13,268 nt of DNA from GCA-003244245 sp039924425. Lineage in GTDB: Bacteria > Actinomycetota > Actinomycetes > Mycobacteriales > Pseudonocardiaceae. The stretch covers positions 1 to 13,268 of the forward strand of contig JBDTAX010000138.1 of the NCBI GenBank assembly GCA_039924425.1, read 5' to 3'. Below are positions 1 to 6,650 of the stretch, piece after piece. Made by a program: the position numbers and the translations under genes. The notes below the pieces were generated by a model. That model did no database searches and was not told the DNA's origin. It worked only from the letters and a program-made list of their open reading frames with translations. Every line of letters starts with the position of its first letter. Position 1 is the first letter of the stretch.

Positions 1-672
1 GACGGTCGACTCGGACTCGACGGATTCCTCGAACCCGAACACAGCGCCGCGTTCCGCACCCTCATCGACCAATTCGCCGCACCCGGCCCCGCCGCAGAGG
101 GCATCCCCGATGAGCGCACCACCGACCAACGCAACGCCGACGCGCTGCTGGAGGTCTGCGGACTGGCCCGCGCCGCGCAGGACTGCCCCACCACCGCCGG
201 GGAACCTCCACACCTGACCGTCACCCTCGACTGGGACAGCCTGCGCACCGGTCTGGGTGTCGCGACCCTGGACTACGGCACACCCCTCAGTGCCGCCGAA
301 GCCCGCAGGTGGGCATGCGACGCCAAGATTATCCCCATTGTTCTGGGTGGCGCATCCGAACCCCTCGACGTCGGTCGCGCCATGCGGACCGTCCCGCTGT
401 CCATTCGCCGCGCGCTCGTGGCGCGGGATGGCGGCTGCGCTTTCCCTGGCTGCGACCGACCACCAGGACTATGCCAATCGCACCACTGTCGACACTGGGC
501 CGGCGGCGGCGACACTAGCATCGAAAATTGTGTACTTCTGTGCGAGACGCACCACCGGCACGTGCATTGCACCGGCTGGGAAATCCTGATCTATCCCGAC
601 CACACCGAATTCATCCCACCCGCGATCATCGACCCGGACCGCACACCACTACACAACCCACTCCGCTGCTAG
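1..672 (+). CDS. DUF222 (13E12 repeat) HNH endonuclease, C-terminal part, 5' end outside window
   Basis: Frame 1 is open from the first base to the TAG at 670-672, giving 223 residues that begin inside the protein (DGRLGLDGFLEPEHSAAFRT). The N-terminal part has the helical look of the DUF222 region. The last 95 residues form an HNH nuclease: CAFPGCDRPPGLCQSHHC, then WAGGG.T.IENCVLLCETHH, with the Cys/His zinc ligands and the catalytic H-N-H pattern present. Proteins of this type are multicopy in actinomycetes; the known activity of the fold is metal-dependent DNA cleavage, but the biological role of this family is poorly defined. The neighbouring minus-strand gene converges on it with only 43 bases between the two stop codons. 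The last 290 bases are intact, so it is probably a complete gene continuing to the left. Family assignment is firm; function beyond nuclease fold is inference. Confidence 0.9.
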   Translation, partial: DGRLGLDGFLEPEHSAAFRTLIDQFAAPGPAAEGIPDERTTDQRNADALLEVCGLARAAQDCPTTAGEPPHLTVTLDWDSLRTGLGVATLDYGTPLSAAEARRWACDAKIIPIVLGGASEPLDVGRAMRTVPLSIRRALVARDGGCAFPGCDRPPGLCQSHHCRHWAGGGDTSIENCVLLCETHHRHVHCTGWEILIYPDHTEFIPPAIIDPDRTPLHNPLRC

Positions 673-707
673 CACCACCAGATTGCCGATCATCGGCGGA
701 GCCGCCC

Positions 708-726
708 CATGGTCGCTAGCGCGCCG
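708..726. repeat. Left copy of an imperfect 19-bp direct repeat (partner at 4117-4135)
   Basis: The consensus CATNGTNGCTAGCGCGCCG matches at 708-726 and at 4117-4135, in the same orientation, with 17 of 19 positions equal and the last 12 identical. The left copy overlaps the stop codon of the minus-strand membrane-protein gene. The right copy lies where the ATP-grasp gene loses its 5' part. It may mark a recombination or insertion boundary, but a match of this length can arise by chance in GC-rich DNA. Confidence 0.35.
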
Positions 727-1483
727 CGTCCTTCAACTCGTTGTACCGAGCCTGGACGGTCGGCGGATGCCAGAATCGCAAGGCCTTGCCCGTCCTGACT
801 CTGCGCGCGGCGAACCTGAACTGAAGGTCATCGAAGACCTCACTCATCGGACGACGCCCAAAGAACAGACTGGCGCCGTAACCGATGAGCTTTTTGTCCC
901 AACTGCTCGTCCACCAGTTGCGGAGTCGGCCCCACACCGCTTGGAGAGCCGGCGCGTACGGATGGATAGTGAGTACACTATCCAGGTTGAGGTTGACCGA
1001 CCTCACGATAAGCAGAGTAAGAATGAAGCCGGGTATCGCATAGAGGAACGCAACCATCCAGCAAGTCGCCAACTGCCAGCGCGATAACCGGTCGGCCTGC
1101 TTGAGGTTGGGTATGCGCAAAGATAACTCTATCCGATCAAAGAAATTCAGCTTCTTCAGGTCTCTCTTCTTGTAGTGGTTCCAGAAGATTTGCTGGGCGC
1201 AGAAACCGCCGAGCAAGCCTTCGGCGACGTCGCGTAAATCGTGCCTGAGATTCGAATCACTGACCGTGTGGTGCCAGACTCGCGTGATGGGGTTGTAGAC
1301 CTCGAAGAGGAGGTAGTACAACCCCATCACGACTACCATTCCCACATGGGCAAGGACGACCGCTATGACCAGCGTGCGGATAAAATTGTGCATCCACCGT
1401 ACCGGGTGGCTCGTCACCGTGACCAGTGGCGGCGGTCGGTCACCCCGCGTCCTCATTGGATCGCGCGGGGTGACTGCGCGCAT
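716..1483 (-). CDS. Hypothetical protein with two predicted transmembrane segments
   Basis: This encodes 255 residues that I do not recognise. The ATG at 1483 is chosen because GAGGAGG (plus strand 1491-1497) sits 7 bases upstream. The frame stays open far beyond, but that extension is antisense to the serine hydrolase. Two hydrophobic stretches are visible: residues about 34-60 (FIRTLVIAVVLAHVGMVVVM onwards) and about 138-160 (ATCWMVAFLYAIPGFILTLL). Between them is a basic segment (HYKKRDLKKLNFFDRIELSL) that is probably cytoplasmic, and the C-terminal 80 residues are Arg/Trp-rich. It is divergent from the serine hydrolase with a 73-base gap and convergent with the HNH gene. Codon use is richer in A/T than in the neighbours (for example many AAG, TTC, AAT and CAA codons), which may signal horizontal origin. 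No function is claimed; the reading frame itself is well supported. Confidence 0.72.
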   Translation of the reverse strand: MRAVTPRDPMRTRGDRPPPLVTVTSHPVRWMHNFIRTLVIAVVLAHVGMVVVMGLYYLLFEVYNPITRVWHHTVSDSNLRHDLRDVAEGLLGGFCAQQIFWNHYKKRDLKKLNFFDRIELSLRIPNLKQADRLSRWQLATCWMVAFLYAIPGFILTLLIVRSVNLNLDSVLTIHPYAPALQAVWGRLRNWWTSSWDKKLIGYGASLFFGRRPMSEVFDDLQFRFAARRVRTGKALRFWHPPTVQARYNELKDAAR

Positions 1484-1490
1484 GGGCAAA

Positions 1491-1497
1491 CCTCCTC
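1491..1497 (-). promoter_or_regulatory. Shine-Dalgarno site GAGGAGG that fixes the start of the membrane-protein gene
   Basis: Reading the minus strand, GAGGAGG is followed by 7 bases and then ATG at 1483. This is a near-perfect match to the anti-Shine-Dalgarno sequence. It favours 1483 over the in-frame ATG at 1558, which would overlap the divergent serine-hydrolase start. Confidence 0.75.
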
Positions 1498-1519
1498 GTA
1501 TCTCACTCAACAGTTCCAC

Positions 1520-1546
1520 GTAGCGGGGTTCCGGGTAGCGGTGTCC
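1520..1546. repeat. Near-perfect 15-bp-period direct repeat in the divergent intergenic region
   Basis: GTAGCGGGGTTCC (1520-1532) is followed by GTAGCGGTGTCC (1535-1546), with a period of 15 bases. The pair lies between the divergent starts at 1483 and 1557, directly upstream of the serine-hydrolase ribosome binding site AGGAG (1547-1551). It could be a regulator site or a slipped duplication. No partner protein can be assigned. Confidence 0.4.
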
Positions 1547-1556
1547 AGGAGCAGCC

Positions 1557-2608
1557 ATGAGTCGATCGCGAGCCGTATCCGAGTGGATCACGCGTGAGCT
1601 GCCGGAGCTCATAGACAAGCACGGGGTACCCGGCGCGCAGGTCGCCGTGCTGGTGGACGGTGAGGTGCTCGACGCCGCCGCTGGCGTGCTCAACACCGCC
1701 ACTGGGGTCCCGGTCACGACCGACGCGGTGTTCCAGATCGGGTCGATCACCAAGGTGTGGACGGCGACGCTGGTGCGGCAACTGGTCAACGAGGGGTGCC
1801 TCGAGCTGGACCGGCCGGTGCGCGAGTACCTGCCAGAATTCCGCCTCGCCGATGAGGCGGCCAGCCAGGCGGTGACGGCCCGACAGTTGCTCTGCCACAC
1901 GGGGGGCTTCGAGGGTGACCTGTTCACCGACACCGGCGGCAACGACGACGCGGTCGAGAAGTACGTGGCCACCCTCGCCAGCGCGGCGCAGGTGTTCCCG
2001 CCGGGTGAGCGGTTCTCATACTGCAACAGCGGCTATGTGGTGCTGGGGCGCCTGGTTGAAGTGCTCAGGGGCAAGCCGTTCGGCACCGTGCTGCGCGAGC
2101 GGCTGGTCACACCGCTGCGCTTGGAGCATGTCGCGACGCACATCGGGGAAGCGATCCTGGAGCTGCCCGCGGTCGGTCACGTGCCCAAGGCGCCGGGCCA
2201 GCCGGTGGCGCCCGCGCCGGTGTGGTCGCTGGTGGCGTCGATCGCACCGGCAGGGACGCTGCTGGCGATGCGCGCCCGGAGTCTGCTGGGTTCGTGCGGA
2301 TGCACCTGTCCGACCCCAGTTTCGACCTGATGCGCCAACCGCAGGTCGCGCTGCCCGATCTGGGGACGGCGCGCGCTCACTGCGGCCTAGGCTGGATGTT
2401 GCTCGACTACCCGGGCGGCCCAGTGATCGGCCAGGATGGCGCAACTATCGGGCAGTTCGCGTTCCTGCGTGTCGTGCCGCAGGCCGGTATCGCGGTGGAG
2501 TCGCGGGCAGGCGTGCATCAGGTCATCGGCCTGCTCGGCTCAGACTCCCATGGTCGAGCAAGGTTCCTGTACGGCAACAGCCGCGCCGTCGCCCGAGTGC
2601 CAGCCTGA
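1557..2608 (+). pseudogene. Serine hydrolase, beta-lactamase/CubicO family, frameshifted
   Basis: The ATG at 1557 has AGGAG at 1547-1551, 5 bases upstream. The first frame carries family hallmarks: the nucleophile motif SITK inside FQIGSITKVWTATLVRQL, LLCHTGGFEGD, and the second catalytic motif YCNSGY. This frame runs into unrelated residues and stops at 2330. The natural continuation (GFVRMHLSDP, then CGLGWMLLDY and IGQDGATIGQFAFLRVVPQA) is in another frame ending at 2608. Adding one G to the GGG at 2288-2290 restores LLGFVRMHL, so a one-base loss in a G run explains the break. The third motif reads QDG where relatives usually have HxG. The last 35 residues no longer resemble the family, and the total of about 350 residues is short against the usual 400 or more. 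A sequencing error could explain the frameshift but not the eroded tail. The stop lies 4 bases from that of the convergent methyltransferase. Confidence 0.8.
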
Positions 2609-2612
2609 GCCA

Positions 2613-3782
2613 TCACGCCAGTTCGGTGATCACATGGTCGGGGTGGTCGAGCCAGACCCACTGCCGCGCACCGCCAGCGGCGGTGACGCCGAAGCGGTCG
2701 CGGTCGGGTTGGCCCAGTGCACGCCACTGGGTGTATGCGGTTTCGAGGGTGTTCCACAGTGGGCCCTCGGCGGCGACGTGGGTGGTGTCGTCAATGGTGG
2801 TGAGGGCGAAGGTGGACCCGTCAGCTCCCTGGCCCCAGGTTTGCGGACCGGTGCTGTTGTCATCGGGGGTGAAGCCCAGTGTCTTGTACGGGTATGGGCA
2901 GCACAGCGAGAGGTAGAACGCGGCTGGGTGGGCGTCGGTGAGCGCGGTAGGCGGGACTTCGGTCGGATGGGCAGCAGCCAGCGGGTACGGCCGGATCTTC
3001 GGGGCGGCGGGCTCGAAGACGCTGCGCACCGCCATGAACCCGCCGTACTGGGCGAGAAATGCTCCGCTTGCCCCGCCGGTCTCATCGCGGCGCAGCAGCG
3101 CCATCAGCCCACCCCGACCGGCGAAGCTCAGTGGGATGAGGATGAGCGCCCCGGTGTGGGTCTGCTCCAAGTGCGCGGCCGGTACTCGGGGGAAGGCGAC
3201 GGTGGCGATCACTCGGTCGTACCGGGCGTTCGGTGAGTACCCGGCCGCGCCGTCGCCGGTAACGACCGTGGGGTGGTACCCGGCGGTGGCCAGCGCCATG
3301 CGGGCACGCTGGGCGAGAGCGGGGTCCAGCTCGACGCTGGTCACGGCATCATCGCCGAGACGCGCCGCGAGTAGGGCGGCGTTGTAGCCGCTGCCGGTCC
3401 CGACCTCCAGCACGGTCATGTCCTCCGTCGCGTCCAGGCTGTGCAGCATGGCGGCCATCAGGCCCGGCGCGGAGCTGGATGAGGTGGGTCGCCCTTCCAC
3501 GGTCTGTCCCCGGCGCGCGGTCAATGCGGCGTCATCGTCGCCGTTGAGCTGGGTGACCAGCGCCTCGTCGGCATACACGCCGCGCAGCCATTCCTCGTCG
3601 GCCTCGGCCAAGCCCCAGCCAGGTCGACCCCGCCACGGGAGGAAAAAATAGGGGACGAAGAGTTCGCGGGGAACCGTGGCGAAAGCGTCACGCCATGCCG
3701 GGTCGGTGAGCAACCCCCCGCGGGTCAGCTGGCCGACCAGCGTGGCGCGCAAGTCCTCAACGGCGGTGCGGTTGGCGGTCAC
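2613..3782 (-). CDS. tgmC: Methyltransferase of ATP-grasp peptide (graspetide) maturation systems, PIMT-like
   Basis: This encodes 389 residues from GTG at 3782, which overlaps the TGA of the upstream ATP-grasp fragment (GTGA). GGGGAGA about 10 bases upstream can serve as ribosome binding site. It belongs to the protein-L-isoaspartate O-methyltransferase fold: RDAFATVPRELFVP near residue 31, the Ser-rich substrate-side motif (SSSSAPGLMAAML, about 101-113), the SAM-binding motif I VLEVGTGSGYNAALLA (124-139), the acidic end of strand two (VELDPA, about 150), and DRVIATVAFPRVP (about 189). A C-terminal extension of about 170 residues is typical of the tgmC type. In characterised graspetide relatives such as fuscimiditide, the PIMT homologue methylates an Asp of the precursor, which then forms an aspartimide. 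Here the enzyme looks intact, but the ATP-grasp gene is truncated and no precursor gene is visible, so its substrate is unknown. Frame and fold are firm; the pathway assignment rests on the remnant next to it. Confidence 0.85.
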   Translation of the reverse strand: MTANRTAVEDLRATLVGQLTRGGLLTDPAWRDAFATVPRELFVPYFFLPWRGRPGWGLAEADEEWLRGVYADEALVTQLNGDDDAALTARRGQTVEGRPTSSSSAPGLMAAMLHSLDATEDMTVLEVGTGSGYNAALLAARLGDDAVTSVELDPALAQRARMALATAGYHPTVVTGDGAAGYSPNARYDRVIATVAFPRVPAAHLEQTHTGALILIPLSFAGRGGLMALLRRDETGGASGAFLAQYGGFMAVRSVFEPAAPKIRPYPLAAAHPTEVPPTALTDAHPAAFYLSLCCPYPYKTLGFTPDDNSTGPQTWGQGADGSTFALTTIDDTTHVAAEGPLWNTLETAYTQWRALGQPDRDRFGVTAAGGARQWVWLDHPDHVITELA

Positions 3783-4099
3783 AGTGGCGTCGTCTCCCCA
3801 GTGAGGGCATCGGCGATGGCCGAGGCGATGGCGTCGCGCAGCGGATGATCCCAGGCCCATTGCCCCGCCGGGTTGACTTCCAGATGCCACCACACTCCGG
3901 TGTGATCAACAGAGAAGTCGCGGGCGGCGAAGCGCAAGCCCAGGCGGTCCAGCAACACCAGCAGCCCGACCCGCACCTGCTCGGGCACGGTGACGGCCTG
4001 CCACTGGTTCGCGTCATGATCAACCCGCCAATCCAGCGGAACCACCCCGCCCACGCTGCGCGGAGCTACCGCGAAAACGTGTCCGTCAATGCAGGTCAC
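3779..4099 (-). pseudogene. tgmB: C-terminal fragment of an ATP-grasp ribosomal peptide maturase (graspetide synthetase)
   Basis: The fragment has 106 codons from a GTG at 4099. Recognisable sequence continues in frame upstream to about 4120 (NAPDDARV, then TCIDGHVFAV), so that GTG is only the first usable start of a broken gene. Retained are DWRVDHDANQWQAVTVP, LRFAARDFSVDHTGVWWHLE and the metal-binding ExN of the ATP-grasp active site (LEVNPAGQWAW). Full-length relatives have roughly 300-330 residues and cross-link precursor Asp/Glu side chains to Ser/Thr/Lys. The N-terminal and most of the ATP-binding region is missing here. The break falls between about 4120 and the helD stop at 4158, next to the right copy of the 19-bp repeat. 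The stop overlaps the methyltransferase start (GTGA). The fragment cannot be a working ligase, although it could still be translated and couple ribosomes onto the methyltransferase. Confidence 0.82.
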
Positions 4100-4116
4100 T
4101 CGCGCGTCATCCGGCG

Positions 4117-4135
4117 CATTGTGGCTAGCGCGCCG
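4117..4135. repeat. Right copy of an imperfect 19-bp direct repeat (partner at 708-726)
   Basis: It matches the left copy at 17 of 19 positions, including the 12 bases GCTAGCGCGCCG. It lies exactly where homology to the ATP-grasp ligase ends and before the helD stop codon at 4158-4160. Confidence 0.35.
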
Positions 4136-4157
4136 GCTCTGGCTGTGTAACGCGCGG

Positions 4158-6545
4158 TCAGGGTTGGAGTGCGGCGAGTACCTCCGGCAGCTCGCCGGGG
4201 TGCACGATGCACAGGCGGTGGGTGGTGCGGGTGAGGGCGACGTAGAGGTCGCTGAGGCCGCGCGGTGACTCGGCCACGATCGCCGCCGGATCGACGAGCA
4301 CCACCGCGTCGAACTCCAGGCCCTTGGCCTGGGTGACGGTCAGCGCGGTCACCGGCGCGTCGAGGTCCGCGCCACTGGCCGCGGGCAGGCACGTGCTCAG
4401 CTCGGCCATCGCCGAGGCCGGCCCGAGCACGCCCACCCGGCCCGCGCCCACCGCGGCGGCCTCCTCGGCGACCACCGCCGGCAGCGCATCGGCAAGCGCC
4501 CCATGAAGCCCCCCAGAAAGCCCACCAACCCGGACCGCGCGGGGCGGCACACCGGTGGCGCGCACCGATCGCGGTGGGGTGACGTCAACGTCGATGGCGG
4601 CGAGCACCGCGTCGGCCAGCTCCGCGACCTCGGCGGGGTTCCGGTAGTTGATCGTCAACTCTTCCAACCGCCAGCGCTGCGCCACGTAGGGGCCGAGCAC
4701 GTCCTGCCAGGAGCCCGCGCCGGCCCGGTTCCCGGTCTGGGCGAGGTCCCCGACCACCGTCATCGAGCGGCTGGGGCAGCGGCGCATGAGTACCCGCCAC
4801 GCCATCGGGGACAGCTCCTGCGCCTCGTCGATGATGATGTGGCCGTAGGTCCAGGTCCGGTCGGCGGCCGCGCGCTCGGCGGTGCTGCCATAGTGGCGCT
4901 GGCGCTGCCGGTCGGCCAGCCGGTCGGCGTCGATCAGGTCCGTGGCTCGCAGCAGCTCAGGGTCCAGGTCCTCGTCGAGATCCAGGATGTCCAGCACACC
5001 CTGCGCGTACTGCAGCTCCGCGCGCAGCGCGGCGGCCTCGCGGGCGGCCTGCTCGCTGCCATCGGAGCCGAGCAGTTCAGCGGCCTCGTCCAGCAACGGG
5101 ACATCGGCGGGAGTCCACACCAGCTCTGGGTCAAGTTCCCCGTCGAGCTCCGGGTCCGGCGCGGAGCGGGCCAGCAGGTCGCACTCCCGCGGGTCCAGCA
5201 CCCGCTCAGTGGCGCTGGCCAGCCGCCGCGGGTCGGCGTATAGGTCGGCGAGCAGTCGCTCCGGCGTCAGCGTCGGCCACAGCGTCTCCAGCGCGGCGGT
5301 CAGCTCAGGGCTGGCCCCCAGCTCCGCGCGGATGTCCGCCACGTCGCCCCGGCTCAGCAGCTCTCGGCCCGCGCCGCCGAGCCGGTTCGCGACCCGCTCC
5401 GCCAGCGCCGCCACCACCTCCTGGTGGAAGATCCGCTTGGCCTCGTTGTGCGGCGCCCGGGAGCGCCGGGCCCGGGTGCGGGCCGCCTGGCACACCCGCT
5501 CATCCAGCCGAACAGACTGGCCCTCGATGGTGAGCTCCAGCGGTTCGGTGGGCACCTGCTGGCGGTCTCGGATCGCCGCGACCAGCACCTTCACCATCTC
5601 CAGGCTGCCCTTGACCGCGGCGGTCTCGTCGAGCTCGACGCCGCGGGCGTGCAGCCCGGGATGCAGCTGAGCGACCGTGCACAGCAGCACGCTGGTCTCA
5701 CCCAGCGAGGGCAGCACGTGCCCGATGTAGCGCAGGAACGTCGCGTTGGGCCCGACGACGAGCACGCCGCGCTTGGCCAGCTGCCGGCGGTGCGTGTAGA
5801 GCAGGTACGCCGCCCGGTGCAGCGCGACCGCGGTCTTGCCGGTACCCGGCCCGCCCTGCACGACCAGCACTCCCTGGGGCTTGGCGCGGATGATCCGGTC
5901 CTGTTCGGCCTGGATGGTCTCGACGATGTCGGACATCTGACCGGTCCGGCTCTGCGTCAGCGCGGCCATCAGCGCCGCCTCGCTGGTCAGGCTGGTTAGG
6001 GTCGGATCCTGCCCGGCGGCACCGTCGTCCACCGCGATGTCGAGCACCTCGTCCTCGACGCCGAGCACCGTCCGGCTGCGGGTCCGGATGTGCCGGCGGC
6101 GGCGAACACCCTCGGGACGGGCGGCGGTCGCGGTGTAGAACGGGCGCGCAGCGGGCGCCCGCCAGTCGATGAGCAGTGGCTGGTAGTCACGCTCCTCGTC
6201 GAGCAAACCGAGCCGCCCGATGTAGCGCCGCCCGTCCTCGTCGTCGTCATCCTCGTCGCTGTGCGAGTCCTGGTGCAGGTCGAGCCGCCCGAAGCACAGG
6301 CCTTGCTCGACACCGTCCAGGGTGGCGAGCTGCTCCGCGTACATCGCCGCGGCCGCGTCCCGCTCACTGAGCGCTTGCGGTGTGCCGGTGTGGGGCGCTC
6401 GCAGCACTTCGGCCAGCCGTCGCGAGGTGTAGCGGCGGCGCTCGTCGAGGTGCTGGTAGAGCAGGGTGAGGTAATCCTGCTCAGCCGCCACGTCAGGAGT
6501 TGCCGCCACATCGGGATTTGTCTGGGAGACCGGCACGCGTTGCAT
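4158..6545 (-). CDS. helD: HelD-type UvrD/Rep-like helicase (RNA polymerase recycling factor)
   Basis: This encodes 795 residues from ATG at 6545, with AGAAGGTGG just upstream. A GTG at 6536 with longer spacing is the alternative. HelD-type order is visible. The N-terminal helical arm (AAEQDYLTLLYQHLDERRRY) is followed by an acidic run (HSDEDDDDEDGRRYIGRLGL) and YQPLLIDWRAPAARPFYTAT. Walker A GGPGTGKT lies near residue 232 and Walker B IIIDEAQELSPMAW near 570. Then come VVGDLAQTGN, TINYRNPAEVAELAD, LTVTQAKGLEFDAVVLVDP near 740, and the terminal LYVALTRTTHRLCIV. HelD proteins bind RNA polymerase, push apart its clefts and strip it from nucleic acid using ATP. Some actinobacterial homologues (HelR) also protect against rifamycins. 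I see no convincing rifamycin-associated element upstream. The gene lies downstream of emb on the same strand with a 105-base gap, and may supply transcription to the methyltransferase behind it. Confidence 0.92.
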   Translation of the reverse strand: MQRVPVSQTNPDVAATPDVAAEQDYLTLLYQHLDERRRYTSRRLAEVLRAPHTGTPQALSERDAAAAMYAEQLATLDGVEQGLCFGRLDLHQDSHSDEDDDDEDGRRYIGRLGLLDEERDYQPLLIDWRAPAARPFYTATAARPEGVRRRRHIRTRSRTVLGVEDEVLDIAVDDGAAGQDPTLTSLTSEAALMAALTQSRTGQMSDIVETIQAEQDRIIRAKPQGVLVVQGGPGTGKTAVALHRAAYLLYTHRRQLAKRGVLVVGPNATFLRYIGHVLPSLGETSVLLCTVAQLHPGLHARGVELDETAAVKGSLEMVKVLVAAIRDRQQVPTEPLELTIEGQSVRLDERVCQAARTRARRSRAPHNEAKRIFHQEVVAALAERVANRLGGAGRELLSRGDVADIRAELGASPELTAALETLWPTLTPERLLADLYADPRRLASATERVLDPRECDLLARSAPDPELDGELDPELVWTPADVPLLDEAAELLGSDGSEQAAREAAALRAELQYAQGVLDILDLDEDLDPELLRATDLIDADRLADRQRQRHYGSTAERAAADRTWTYGHIIIDEAQELSPMAWRVLMRRCPSRSMTVVGDLAQTGNRAGAGSWQDVLGPYVAQRWRLEELTINYRNPAEVAELADAVLAAIDVDVTPPRSVRATGVPPRAVRVGGLSGGLHGALADALPAVVAEEAAAVGAGRVGVLGPASAMAELSTCLPAASGADLDAPVTALTVTQAKGLEFDAVVLVDPAAIVAESPRGLSDLYVALTRTTHRLCIVHPGELPEVLAALQP

Positions 6546-6584
6546 CCACCTTCTGTGACGGGGCAGCGTTCTGGGGCGAAGTGG

Positions 6585-6597
6585 CCAACTTAGCTGG
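6585..6597. promoter_or_regulatory. Short imperfect inverted repeat upstream of helD
   Basis: CCAACT-T-AGCTGG has five of six arm positions paired. It lies in the 105-base gap between the emb stop and the helD start, 40-52 bases upstream of the helD ATG. No clear -10/-35 pair was found in this gap. It is a weak candidate operator. Confidence 0.2.
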
Positions 6598-6650
6598 AGT
6601 TGACGGCGGCTGCCGACATTCCAAGATAGCAAGATGCGGACCCCCCGGGA

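Noticed and set aside
673..715. Possible bidirectional terminator between the convergent HNH and membrane-protein genes (GCCGATCATCGGC and GGCGGAGCCGCC)
   Set aside because: The stems are only four pairs once a loop is allowed and there is no T-run; too weak to annotate.
1559..2026. N-terminal extension of the minus-strand membrane protein up to 2026
   Set aside because: It is antisense to the serine hydrolase, with Ser/Thr/Ala-rich nonsense composition. The strong Shine-Dalgarno site places the start at 1483.
3757..4150. Additional overlapping short frames around the ATP-grasp fragment as a RiPP precursor gene
   Set aside because: None has a leader/core layout or repeated Thr/Asp core motif, and all are shadows of the ATP-grasp frame.
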